64,000 nucleotides of DNA from Janibacter indicus (GTDB lineage: Bacteria; Actinomycetota; Actinomycetes; Actinomycetales; Dermatophilaceae). Shown one piece after another: positions 1 through 7,729 of the stretch; position 1 is the first letter of the stretch; the number at the start of each line of letters is the position of its first letter. Location of the stretch: the NCBI RefSeq assembly GCF_900176385.1, contig NZ_FWXN01000005.1, positions 186,001 to 250,000 of the forward strand, in the 5' to 3' direction. A program made the translations under genes and the position numbers. The notes under the pieces are model-generated. The model was not told where the DNA came from, made no database searches, and worked only from the letters and a program-made list of their open reading frames with translations.

Positions 1-11
1 TGCGGGGGCAG

Positions 12-776
12 TCATCTCAGGTCCTCCTGGTGGTGGGGGCTGCGGGGCTGGACCGGCAGGCGCCTGGCCCACAGCCGGATCCCGTGGAGACGGATCAGGG
101 CGGTGACCCGCCAGGTCATGAGCAGGTGGCGGCCGGCGGTGCGCCAGATCGCGCCGGCGGTCGCTGGCGTCGGCACACCGGTCGTCGTCGCGGTGATCAC
201 CCGCGTGCTGGCGCGGTCCAGGCCGACGGTCACGGTGACCCGCGCAGGGTCCAGGCGCAGGCTCACCGCGTAGTCGCCCTCGGTGTCGTTGAAGGGCGAG
301 ACGTAGAACTCCTTGGCCGTCCCGGCTCGCCCGCTCGCGTCGACGTCGAGCAGGTAGGCGTGCCGCTCGCCGTAGGTGTTGTGAACCTCGAGCACGGTGG
401 CCCGTAGGTGGCCATCGGGAGCGAGGCACCAGTAGACGGTGAGCGGGTCGAAGACGTGCCCGAGGACGCGCGCGTGGGCGAGCATGACGACCCGGTCGGT
501 GGGATCGAGGTCGACGCCCCGACGAGCGAGGAAGCGCTCGAGGTCGCCACGGATCCCGCCTCCTGCCGCGCCACCCGAGAGGTGGTCGCGCGCCTCGATG
601 CGGGTGAGCAGCCGCAGCGGCCACCGGTGCCGCGGCAGGTCGGCGAGGTCGACGAGCCACTGGTAGTGGCGGTGGGTGAAGGCGTGCTCGACCGGGGTGC
701 GGCGTCGGTGGCTGACCGTCCCGACGACGAGGCTCGGCAGGGTCGGCAGCGTGGTGAGCGTGGGCGCGGTGGTCAC
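12..776 (-). CDS. DUF1365 domain-containing protein
   Basis: This is a 254-residue protein of the DUF1365 family. The visible family features are VSHRRRTPVEHAFTHRHY near the N-terminus, LGHVFDPLTVYWC in the middle and FYVSPFND further on. Its function is not established. Family members usually sit between an FAD-dependent oxidoreductase and a cyclopropane-fatty-acid-synthase-like methyltransferase, which suggests lipid modification. The GTG at 776 overlaps the stop of the oxidoreductase gene as GTGA, so I chose it over longer in-frame starts. Its own stop overlaps an ATG at 15 on the same strand, so another coupled gene, expected to be the methyltransferase, begins at the window edge. Confidence 0.85.
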   Translation of the reverse strand: MTTAPTLTTLPTLPSLVVGTVSHRRRTPVEHAFTHRHYQWLVDLADLPRHRWPLRLLTRIEARDHLSGGAAGGGIRGDLERFLARRGVDLDPTDRVVMLAHARVLGHVFDPLTVYWCLAPDGHLRATVLEVHNTYGERHAYLLDVDASGRAGTAKEFYVSPFNDTEGDYAVSLRLDPARVTVTVGLDRASTRVITATTTGVPTPATAGAIWRTAGRHLLMTWRVTALIRLHGIRLWARRLPVQPRSPHHQEDLR

Positions 777-2062
777 CACGACACCCCGAGACGCTGCGCG
801 GCCTCGACGCCCGAGCGGCACCCGTCCTCGTGGAATCCCCAGCCCAGGTGCGCCCCCGCGAAGGCGAGCCGGTCACCGCCCGCCGTGCGCAGGCGCGCGG
901 CGGCAGCGACCGCCTCGCGGGTGAAGACCGGGTGCGCGTAGTCCATCCGGGCGACGACACTCCCTTCGGCGAAGTCATCGGCAGAGTTGAGCGAGACGAG
1001 CAACTGGTCACCGGTCTCGTCGAAGCCCTGCAAGCGGTTCATCCAGTAGGTGACGCGGGGCCGGTCGGCGCCACCGCACGTGGCGCTGCGGTAGTTCCAC
1101 GAGGCACGGGCCCGCGGCGCCGTCGGGAGCAGGCTGGCATCGCGGTGCAGCACCGTCGCGTTGCGGGAGTAGCGGATCGCGGCGAGGTCCTCCCTCTCCT
1201 GCAGAGTCGCGTCGGCGAGCAGGGCGAGCGCCTGGTCGGCGTGGGTCGCGACGACCGCCCGGTCGAAGGACGTAACCCCGGCGGCGGTGCGCACGTCGAC
1301 GCCGTCGGGGTGTCGCGTCACGGAGGTGACCGGAGCACTGGTGCGCACCTCGCCCAGCCGCGCGGCGAGCGCGTCGACGTAGGTGGCCGATCCGCCGACC
1401 ACGGTCCGCCACGTGGGCGAGCCGGAGACGCTGAGCATGCCGTGGTGCTCGAGGAAGGCGAAGAGGTGCCGGGCGGGGTAGTCGAGCGAGTCATCGTCCC
1501 CGGACGACCAGACGCAGGAGACGAGCGGCAGCGCGAAGTGCGCCACGAAGTACGACGAGAATCCGCCCGAGGCGAGGAACTCGCCCCACGTCGGGTCGTC
1601 CGGGGACCTCCCTTCCCCCGGTCCGTGCAGGAGCGCCCGTGCGGCCCGGTGGAAGCGCGGGATCTCCCAGAGCATCCGCACGAAGCGGGGGTCGGCCACC
1701 CGCCGGGGCTGCGCGAGCACCGCTGCGGCGCCACGCCCCCCGGCCCACGACAGGCCGCACCCGTCGCAGGTGATGGACATGCTCATCTCGGTCGGCCGAG
1801 TCGCGATGTCGAGCTCGCGGAAGAGCCGCAGAAGGTGGGGGTAGGTGCGCTCGTTGTGGACGATGAAGCCAGAGTCGACCCGGACCTCACCGGCGGCGGT
1901 GTCCACAGTGTGCGTGTGGGCGTGTCCTCCGAGGCGCTCGTCCGCCTCGAAGAGGGTGACGTCGTAGGACCGGGCGAGGATGTGGGCGGCGGTCAGGCCG
2001 GAGACCCCGCCGCCGATGATGGCTGCGGTGGGTCGAGAGGCTCGATCTCGGGGCTCGGTCAC
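773..2062 (-). CDS. FAD/NAD(P)-dependent amine-oxidase-like oxidoreductase
   Basis: This 429-residue flavoprotein resembles the amine oxidase/desaturase superfamily. A Rossmann dinucleotide motif AAIIGGGVSGLTAA lies at about residues 13-26, followed by the FEADERLGGHAHT segment that binds the adenine end of FAD. The substrate is unknown. In relatives of this cluster (oxidoreductase, DUF1365, CFA-synthase-like methyltransferase) a role in modifying membrane fatty acids is usually proposed. The GTG start has a GGAG about 10 nt upstream. It is divergent from the SRPBCC gene, and the shared 139-bp gap carries repeated operator-like elements, so I infer control by the CarH-like regulator at 2659. 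Confidence 0.88.
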   Translation of the reverse strand: MTEPRDRASRPTAAIIGGGVSGLTAAHILARSYDVTLFEADERLGGHAHTHTVDTAAGEVRVDSGFIVHNERTYPHLLRLFRELDIATRPTEMSMSITCDGCGLSWAGGRGAAAVLAQPRRVADPRFVRMLWEIPRFHRAARALLHGPGEGRSPDDPTWGEFLASGGFSSYFVAHFALPLVSCVWSSGDDDSLDYPARHLFAFLEHHGMLSVSGSPTWRTVVGGSATYVDALAARLGEVRTSAPVTSVTRHPDGVDVRTAAGVTSFDRAVVATHADQALALLADATLQEREDLAAIRYSRNATVLHRDASLLPTAPRARASWNYRSATCGGADRPRVTYWMNRLQGFDETGDQLLVSLNSADDFAEGSVVARMDYAHPVFTREAVAAAARLRTAGGDRLAFAGAHLGWGFHEDGCRSGVEAAQRLGVSW

Positions 2063-2127
2063 GTCGTGCGCTCCAACGGGGGACGAAGGGGGGACCTCAC
2101 GGGTTCGTCGCCGAAGGGCCGCAAGGA

Positions 2128-2188
2128 TTGTTCAACCTTTGTCCAAAAGGTAGGGTGAGATCTGTCCACATGTCAAACCTTTGTCCAA
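2128..2188. promoter_or_regulatory. Divergent promoters with repeated CarH/LitR-type operator
   Basis: The 13-mer AACCTTTGTCCAA occurs twice, at 2134-2146 and 2176-2188, exactly 42 bp apart (four helical turns). Each copy sits in an imperfect palindrome, CCTTTGTCCAAAAGG for the first and CCTTTGTCCAAGG for the second. A third TGTCCA lies between them at 2163. A plus-strand promoter fits TTGTTC (2128-2133), 17 bp, TAGGGT (2151-2156). A minus-strand promoter fits TTGACA (2176 to 2171), 18 bp, TACCTT (2152 to 2147). The repeats cover both promoters. Assignment to the adjacent B12-binding MerR protein is inference. Confidence 0.7.
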
Positions 2189-2201
2189 GGATGGTTTCGT
2201 C

Positions 2202-2639
2202 GTGAAGATCACCCGCACGATCCCCGCCCCCGACACTCCCCCGAGCGCCGTCTTCGCCTACCTCAGCGACTTCACCACGAGCGAGGAGTGGGACCCCGGC
2301 ACGCTCGAGACGACCCTCGTCGAGGGTGACGGTGGCGTCGGCAGCCGCTACCGCAACCGGTCGGTCTTCAACGGACGCAAGACAGAGCTGACCTACGTCA
2401 CCGTCGACCTGCAGCCGGACCGGCTCGTCGTCATGCGCGGGGAGAACTCGAGCGTCGTCGTGCACGACCGGATGTCGATCCGCCCGGGTGCCGGCGGGAG
2501 GGGTAGCGCGCTCGTCTACGAGGCCGACTTCCGCTTCAAGGGACTCGCCCGGCTGGCCACGCCGCTGCTCCGGCGTCCGCTGACGCGCCTGGGTGACGAC
2601 GCCGAGCAGGCGCTCGCGCGGGTGCTGCCACGACTGTGA
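2202..2639 (+). CDS. SRPBCC family protein (START/polyketide-cyclase-like)
   Basis: This 145-residue protein has the SRPBCC ligand-pocket pattern: an N-terminal strand MKITRTIPAPDTPPSAVFAYLSDF, then a WDPGTLETTLVEGDGGVGSRYR stretch and a long amphipathic C-terminal helix. Proteins of this fold bind hydrophobic ligands; the ligand here is unknown. I chose GTG 2202, which has AAGGATGG upstream; a longer TTG start at 2181 would lie inside the second operator repeat. It is the first gene of a two-gene unit with the CarH-like regulator, 19 nt before that regulator's ATG. Related proteins are often found in light-induced clusters with LitR/CarH regulators. Confidence 0.8.
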   Translation: MKITRTIPAPDTPPSAVFAYLSDFTTSEEWDPGTLETTLVEGDGGVGSRYRNRSVFNGRKTELTYVTVDLQPDRLVVMRGENSSVVVHDRMSIRPGAGGRGSALVYEADFRFKGLARLATPLLRRPLTRLGDDAEQALARVLPRL

Positions 2640-2658
2640 CGGAGCCGGAGGCCCCCTG

Positions 2659-3627
2659 ATGTACACGATCAAGCGCGCCGCCGAGCTGACCGGCGTCCCC
2701 GCCGCCACGCTGCGGGCCTGGGAGCGCCGCTACGACGTGGTCGAGCCGCAGCGCACCGACGCCGGATACCGCCTCTACGACGACGAGACGCTGGCGCGGC
2801 TGCGCACGATGGCCGAGCTCGTCGCCGACGGCTGGACAGCGAGCAATGCTGCGGCAGAGGCGGGCCGACGCCACAGCGGCACGGGGTCACCCTCCCCCGC
2901 ACCATCGGCGCCCCCCGGCCCGCCCGCCCCCTCGCGGGCGGACGGCCCCCACGTCGAGGCTCCTCCGTCGCACCTCAGCACACCGCCTTCGTCCGGCGAC
3001 GAGGCGACCCGGCGTCTGCTCGACGCCGCCGCTGCGATGGACCCGGCCGGGGTCGCCGCAGTTCTCGACGAGCGATTCGCCACCGGCTCCTTCGAGGCGG
3101 TCGTCGACGACTGGCTGATGCCCGCCCTCGTCGAGCTCGGCGAGGCGTGGGCCGACGGCCGGGTCACGGTCGCCGGCGAGCACCTCGTCGCGCACACCGT
3201 GCTGCGGCGGCTGGCTGCCGCCTACGACGCAGCTGCCAGCCGGACCGGTGGACCACGCGTGATCGTCGGCCTGCCCGCCGGGGCGCACCACGAGCTGGGC
3301 GTCTTCGCCTTCGCCGTGGCCCTGCGTCGGCTGGGCGTCGACGTCGTCTACCTGGGCGCCGACCTGCCGACCGACGCCTGGACCGCGGCTCTGACGGCCC
3401 ACACCGCGCGGTGCGTGGTCATCGGCGTGCCGCGGCGCCCGGACGCTCGCACGGCCAGCACGCTCGCCACGACCCTGGCCGACCACCACGGGGTGACCGT
3501 CTGCGTCGGCGGCAGCCACCAGGACGACGTCGAGGCGGCCACCCGGCTCGGGCACGCCGTCGGGCCCGCCGCCGCGGAAGTGAGCCGGCTCCTGCGGGGC
3601 GGCCGCCGGCGCCCGGCCCCTGCGTAG
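2659..3627 (+). CDS. MerR-family regulator with B12-binding domain (CarH/LitR-like)
   Basis: This 322-residue regulator has an N-terminal MerR winged helix (residues 1-70, MYTIKRAAELTGVPAATLRA, AWERRY, GYRLY). A Pro/Ser-rich linker (about 71-115) is followed by a B12-binding domain. The helical part carries W164-x9-E174-H175, the hallmark Wx9EH of adenosylcobalamin photoreceptors of the CarH type. The Rossmann part has A209-H-H211-E-L-G, which fits the (D/E)xHxxG cobalt-ligand motif with H211 as axial ligand. In CarH, dark-state tetramers repress DNA and light releases them. The residue after W164 is Ala, where Thermus CarH, as I recall, has the upper His ligand. GGAGG (2647-2651) supports the ATG. 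Confidence 0.88.
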   Translation: MYTIKRAAELTGVPAATLRAWERRYDVVEPQRTDAGYRLYDDETLARLRTMAELVADGWTASNAAAEAGRRHSGTGSPSPAPSAPPGPPAPSRADGPHVEAPPSHLSTPPSSGDEATRRLLDAAAAMDPAGVAAVLDERFATGSFEAVVDDWLMPALVELGEAWADGRVTVAGEHLVAHTVLRRLAAAYDAAASRTGGPRVIVGLPAGAHHELGVFAFAVALRRLGVDVVYLGADLPTDAWTAALTAHTARCVVIGVPRRPDARTASTLATTLADHHGVTVCVGGSHQDDVEAATRLGHAVGPAAAEVSRLLRGGRRRPAPA

Positions 3628-3639
3628 ACTCCGCAGGCC

Positions 3640-4311
3640 ATGAGCACCCTGCAGACCCTCGACCGCGGCCTCGAGGCGATGGACGTCGTCGCCCGCCGCA
3701 CGGACGGCATCTCACCCGCCGCGCTCGCCGACGAGCTCGGGGTGCACCGCGCCGGCTCCTACCGCATCCTCGCGACCCTCGAGCAGCGTCACCTCGTGAC
3801 GAAGGGGGCCGACGGCCGCTACCGCCTCGGCAGCGGCGCCCTTGCCTACGCCGGCCGGTTCATGAGCCAGTACCGCCTCGCTGCCCAGCCGATCGTGCAG
3901 GAGCTCGCCGACCAGAGCGGGTGCACCGCCTTCGTCTCCATCGCCGACGGCGACGAGTCCGTCGCCATCGCCGTGGCCGAGCCGAGCGTCCGCGGGGCCA
4001 TCGGCATCAGCTACCAGATCGGGACCCGCCATCCCTTGAGCTCGGGTGCCGACGGCATCGCGATCCTGGCCCAGCGACCGCCGCGACCCGACGACCCCGA
4101 GGCCGTGCAGACCGCTCGCGCCGACGGACACGCCCTCTCCGACGGACAGATCCAGCCCGGCGCACTCGGCCTGGCCATTGGCACCGGCAGCATCGCCGAC
4201 GACGTCGAAGGCGCCGTCGGCGTCATCCGCCTGGGCCGTCCCGGCGACCTCGACGTGGCAACCCTGCTCCCCTTCGTCCAGCACGCTCGCGAGGCCGTCA
4301 CCCACCTCTGA
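3640..4311 (+). CDS. IclR-family transcriptional regulator
   Basis: This 223-residue regulator has an N-terminal helix-turn-helix (ISPAALADELGVHRAGSYRILATLEQRHLV, residues about 24-53) and a C-terminal IclR effector domain beginning near LAQPIVQELADQSGCTAFVSIADG. The family's usual size is about 250, so this is a compact member. IclR proteins commonly control aromatic degradation, including homogentisate genes, and this one lies directly upstream of hmgA in the same direction. The next gap holds a perfect 17-bp palindrome at 4356-4372, a good candidate operator. A TAGACT hexamer at 3625-3630 overlaps the previous stop codon and lies 9 nt before the ATG, so it may also be transcribed alone as a leaderless message. 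Confidence 0.9.
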   Translation: MSTLQTLDRGLEAMDVVARRTDGISPAALADELGVHRAGSYRILATLEQRHLVTKGADGRYRLGSGALAYAGRFMSQYRLAAQPIVQELADQSGCTAFVSIADGDESVAIAVAEPSVRGAIGISYQIGTRHPLSSGADGIAILAQRPPRPDDPEAVQTARADGHALSDGQIQPGALGLAIGTGSIADDVEGAVGVIRLGRPGDLDVATLLPFVQHAREAVTHL

Positions 4312-4355
4312 GACCCCGATCGGCGGTGGTCACGCGGCACCCACACCCGCTAGCC

Positions 4356-4372
4356 TGTGCGCTGAGCGCACA
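4356..4372. promoter_or_regulatory. 17-bp perfect palindrome, candidate IclR operator
   Basis: TGTGCGCT-G-AGCGCACA is a perfect 8+1+8 inverted repeat in the 101-bp gap between the IclR gene and hmgA. It overlaps a TAGCCT hexamer (4351-4356) that could be a -10 box. The position and symmetry fit a dimeric regulator such as the adjacent IclR protein; this is inference. Confidence 0.65.
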
Positions 4373-4412
4373 CTCTGATCCGCTCTCCGCACAACGACGT
4401 GAAGGACAGCCC

Positions 4413-5624
4413 ATGGCCCACTACCGCCAGGTCGGACCCGTGCCGGGCAAGCGGCACACCCTCTTCAAGGACGCCGACGGCCGGATCCTCTCCGAGGAGC
4501 TCATGGGCGAGGAGGGCTTCAGCTCCGACAGCTCGCTGCTCTACCACCGGCACATCCCGTCGAGCATCGTCGGGGCGCGGCCGTGGGAGCTGCCCGACCA
4601 GACGCTCACGCCCAACGAGCCGCTGCTCCCCCGGCACCTCAAGCTGCACGACCTCTTCACCGACGAGCAGGCCGCGACCACCGATGCGGTGACCGGGCGC
4701 CGGCTCGTCCTCGGCAACGGCGACGTGCGCATCTCCTACGCCCACGTCGGCCTCACCTCGCCGCTCTACAAGAACGCCATCGGGGACGAGTGCGTCTACG
4801 TCGAGCGCGGGTCGGCGCTGCTCGAGACGCAGTTCGGCGCGCTCGAGGTGGCCGAGGGCGACTACGCGATCATCCCCCGCGCGACGATTCACCGGTGGGT
4901 GCTGCGCGAGGGCGAGACCGCGCGCCTCTACGCCATCGAGGCGAGCAGCCACATCGCCCCGCCGAAGCGCTATCTCTCGCGCTACGGCCAGCTGCTCGAG
5001 CACGCGCCCTACTGCGAGCGCGACCTGCGCGGCCCGACGCAGCCGCTGCTCGTCGACGAGCAGGACGTCGACGTGCACATCAAGCACCGCGGGCGCGGCC
5101 CGAGCGGCATCACCGGCACGATCCACACGGTGCCCGAGCACCCCTTCGACGTCGTGGGCTGGGACGGGTGCCTCTACCCCTATGTCTTCAACATCCGCGA
5201 CTACATGCCGATCACGGGCAAGGTGCACCAGCCGCCGCCGGTCCACCAGGTCTTCGAGGGCCACAACTTCGTCATCTGCAACTTCGTGCCGCGCAAGGTC
5301 GACTACCACGAGCTCGCCGTGCCCGTGCCGTACTACCACTCCAACGTCGACAGCGACGAGGTCATGTTCTACGTCGACGGCGACTACGAGGCGCGCAAGG
5401 GCTCGGGCATCGGCAAGGGCTCGATCTCGGTGCACCCCGGCGGGCACGCGCACGGCCCGCAGCCGGGCGCCGTCGAGGCGTCGCTCGGCGCGGAGTACTT
5501 CGACGAGACGGCCGTCATGGTCGACACCTTCCGCCCGCTCGACCTCGGCGAGGGCGGCGTGGCCGTCGACGACGGCATCTACGCGCGATCGTGGACCGGA
5601 GGGCGATGGGTGGGCGACGCATGA
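4413..5624 (+). CDS. hmgA: Homogentisate 1,2-dioxygenase
   Basis: This 403-residue enzyme opens the ring of homogentisate to maleylacetoacetate with non-heme Fe(II) in tyrosine/phenylalanine degradation. Visible features are the cupin-like core with the ligand segments YYHSNVDSDEVMFY (His and Glu) and HPGGHAHGPQPG (His), plus YPYVFNIRDYMPITGKVHQPPP. The ATG at 4413 follows GAAGGAC by about 6 nt. The open frame extends far upstream, but that part lacks homology and overlaps the IclR gene. The stop overlaps the next start as ATGA, so translation of the next gene is probably coupled. Confidence 0.95.
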   Translation: MAHYRQVGPVPGKRHTLFKDADGRILSEELMGEEGFSSDSSLLYHRHIPSSIVGARPWELPDQTLTPNEPLLPRHLKLHDLFTDEQAATTDAVTGRRLVLGNGDVRISYAHVGLTSPLYKNAIGDECVYVERGSALLETQFGALEVAEGDYAIIPRATIHRWVLREGETARLYAIEASSHIAPPKRYLSRYGQLLEHAPYCERDLRGPTQPLLVDEQDVDVHIKHRGRGPSGITGTIHTVPEHPFDVVGWDGCLYPYVFNIRDYMPITGKVHQPPPVHQVFEGHNFVICNFVPRKVDYHELAVPVPYYHSNVDSDEVMFYVDGDYEARKGSGIGKGSISVHPGGHAHGPQPGAVEASLGAEYFDETAVMVDTFRPLDLGEGGVAVDDGIYARSWTGGRWVGDA

Positions 5625-6457
5625 GCGCCGTGCCCGAGCAGTTCGTCGAGTTCTTCGACGACGCGGCGACCTTCCCGCCCGGGCTGGCGCCCGTCGCGCA
5701 GGCCGTGACCGATCACGTCGCGCGCCGCTCGACGCTCCTCGAGGGTGCTGTGGGTCCGGCCGTGCTGTCGCTGGCGGACCTGCCGGAGGCACGCCGGGTC
5801 GCGGCCGGCCTCGACCTCTCCGGTGGTCCGGTCGAGGTCTCCGTGGTCACCCCGGCGGGCCGGCTCCACGAGGCGCTCGACGTGGCGAAGGGGGTGACCC
5901 CCGAGCTGCAGGTCGTGGCCGTGGAGCTCAAGACGGCCCCCGACGACCGGTCGGTGTGGGAGGCCCAGATCGCCGAGGCCGCAGCGGTGACCGACCTGCC
6001 GGTCTACGTGGAGCTGACGGCAGCCCAGGTCTCGCAGGGCGCCCTCGACCTGCTGGCGGGGACCCCCCTTCGGCTGAAGTACCGGACGGGCGGGATCGAG
6101 GCGCACCTCTTCCCCACCCCGCAGGAGCTCGGCGACGTGCTCGTCGCCGCGGTGACCGCCGGGCTGCCCTTCAAGCTCACGGCGGGGCTGCACGAGGCGG
6201 TGCGCTACACCAACGCCGACACGGGCTTCACCCACCACGGCTTCCTCAACATCGCGCTGGCCACGCAGGCCGCGCGCGCCGGCGAAGACCGCGGGGTCGT
6301 CGCCGGCTGGCTCGCCGAGACCCACCCGGTGCGACTCGGCGAGGCCGTGGCCGCCTCCGACGGCGCCTGGCGCGCCTCCTTCACCAGCTTCGGCACGTGC
6401 AGCGTCGGCGAGCCCGCCGAGAGCCTGCACCGACTCGACCTCTTCCCCGCCCTCTGA
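5621..6457 (+). CDS. Conserved protein of unknown function in the homogentisate operon
   Basis: This 278-residue protein is not one I can assign to a named enzyme. It looks like a soluble alternating alpha/beta protein, possibly a barrel. Conserved-looking stretches are FFDDAATFPPGLAP at the N-terminus, LRLKYRTGGIEAHLFPTPQEL near residue 160 and PFKLTAGLHEAVRYTN near residue 185. It has no glutathione-transferase or DinB-type mycothiol-isomerase signature. It overlaps hmgA by 4 nt and is followed by fahA 14 nt later, the slot where maleylacetoacetate isomerase is often found. I therefore suggest, as inference only, a role in maleylacetoacetate/fumarylacetoacetate metabolism. Confidence 0.75.
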   Translation: MSAVPEQFVEFFDDAATFPPGLAPVAQAVTDHVARRSTLLEGAVGPAVLSLADLPEARRVAAGLDLSGGPVEVSVVTPAGRLHEALDVAKGVTPELQVVAVELKTAPDDRSVWEAQIAEAAAVTDLPVYVELTAAQVSQGALDLLAGTPLRLKYRTGGIEAHLFPTPQELGDVLVAAVTAGLPFKLTAGLHEAVRYTNADTGFTHHGFLNIALATQAARAGEDRGVVAGWLAETHPVRLGEAVAASDGAWRASFTSFGTCSVGEPAESLHRLDLFPAL

Positions 6458-6471
6458 CGACAGGACGCTCC

Positions 6472-7704
6472 ATGACGACTGCGGCACAACGACTTGCGAC
6501 CGAGGGCTTCGGCCCCGACAACCTGCCCTACGGCTCCTTCTCCCCCGCCGGCGGTGAGCCGCGGCTGGGCGTGCGCCTCGGTGACGTGGCGATCTCGCTG
6601 CGTGACCTCGTGCCGGCCGTGGCCGGCGCGGGTGGCCCCGCGCTGGCGCTCGAGGTGGGCGACGCGGCGTCGGCGGACGACCTCGACACGCTGCTCGCCG
6701 CCGGCCACACGGTGTGGCAGCCGCTGCGCGCCTGGCTGCAGGAGGTCGTCACGACCGACGGGCTCGACGGCATCGTCGCGGCGGTGTCGACGCCGGTGTC
6801 CGAGGTGACGATGCACATGCCCTTCACCGTCGCCGACTACGTCGACTACTACGCGTCGGAGCAGCACGCGAGCAACATCGGGCGCATGTTTCGCCCCGAC
6901 CAGGCGCCGCTCCTGCCCAACTGGAAGCACCTGCCCGTCGGCTACCACGGCCGCGCCGGCACCGTCGTGCCGTCGGGGACCGACGTGCCGCGGCCCAAGG
7001 GGCTGCGGCCCGAGGAGGGCGGGACCCCGAGCTTCGGTCCGTCGCGCCGACTCGACATCGAGGCCGAGATGGGCTTCGTGGTCGGCGGGTCCGCACCCGA
7101 CGGCGAGGTGTCCGTCGCGCGGGCCGCGGCCGAGCACCTCTTCGGTGTCGTGCTCTTCAACGACTGGTCGGCGCGCGACATCCAGGGCTTCGAGTACGTG
7201 CCGCTCGGCCCCTACCTCGGCAAGTCCTTCGCCTCGTCGATCTCGCTGTGGGTCGTGCCGTGGGACGCGCTGGCCGCCGCCCGAGTCGCCCCGCCGGCGC
7301 GTGAGCACGCCCTCGCGGAGTACCTCGACGACACGGGCCGGGACTGGGCCCTCGACATCACGATGGAGGTCGAGCTCGACGGCGAGGTCGTCTCGCACCC
7401 GCCCTACCGCACGATGTACTGGACCGCGCCGCAGATGGTCGCGCACATGAGCGTCAACGGCGCCTCGCTCCGGCCCGGTGACTTCTTCGGGTCCGGCACC
7501 GTCTCGGGTGACGAGCGCGACCAGCGCGGCTCCTTCATGGAGCTGTCGTGGGGCGGCAAGGAGCCGCTCGTGCTCGCCGACGGACGCGAGCAGCGCTTCC
7601 TCGAGGACGGTCAGACCGTCGTGCTGCGCGGCCACGCGCCCGGCGCCGACGGGTCGGTCATCGACCTCGGCGAGTGCGTGGGGACAATCCTGCCGGCGAG
7701 GTGA
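6472..7704 (+). CDS. fahA: Fumarylacetoacetase
   Basis: This 410-residue hydrolase cleaves fumarylacetoacetate to fumarate and acetoacetate, the last step of homogentisate degradation. The N-terminal FAH SH3-like domain begins with DNLPYGSFSPAGGEPRLGVRLGD. The catalytic domain shows LDIEAEMGFVVG (metal-binding acidic residues), LFNDWSARDIQGFEYVPLGP and the C-terminal GSGTVSGDERDQRGSFMELSW. Length matches bacterial FahA. The ATG follows ACAGGACG. It is the third gene of the hmgA operon, and no terminator-like stem is evident before the next gene. Confidence 0.95.
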   Translation: MTTAAQRLATEGFGPDNLPYGSFSPAGGEPRLGVRLGDVAISLRDLVPAVAGAGGPALALEVGDAASADDLDTLLAAGHTVWQPLRAWLQEVVTTDGLDGIVAAVSTPVSEVTMHMPFTVADYVDYYASEQHASNIGRMFRPDQAPLLPNWKHLPVGYHGRAGTVVPSGTDVPRPKGLRPEEGGTPSFGPSRRLDIEAEMGFVVGGSAPDGEVSVARAAAEHLFGVVLFNDWSARDIQGFEYVPLGPYLGKSFASSISLWVVPWDALAAARVAPPAREHALAEYLDDTGRDWALDITMEVELDGEVVSHPPYRTMYWTAPQMVAHMSVNGASLRPGDFFGSGTVSGDERDQRGSFMELSWGGKEPLVLADGREQRFLEDGQTVVLRGHAPGADGSVIDLGECVGTILPAR

Positions 7705-7717
7705 CGGCGGGGGCGTC

Positions 7718-7723
7718 TAGATT
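7718..7723 (+). promoter_or_regulatory. -10 box of a probable leaderless promoter
   Basis: TAGATT ends 6 nt before the GTG at 7730, so transcription would start at or next to the start codon. No convincing -35 is visible, and there is no Shine-Dalgarno for this gene. Confidence 0.5.
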
Positions 7724-7729
7724 GACGCG

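Noticed and set aside
3147-4412. Long open frame running into hmgA from upstream
   Set aside because: The upstream part is Arg/Pro-rich shadow sequence overlapping the MerR and IclR genes; recognisable HmgA begins at ATG 4413 with a ribosome site.
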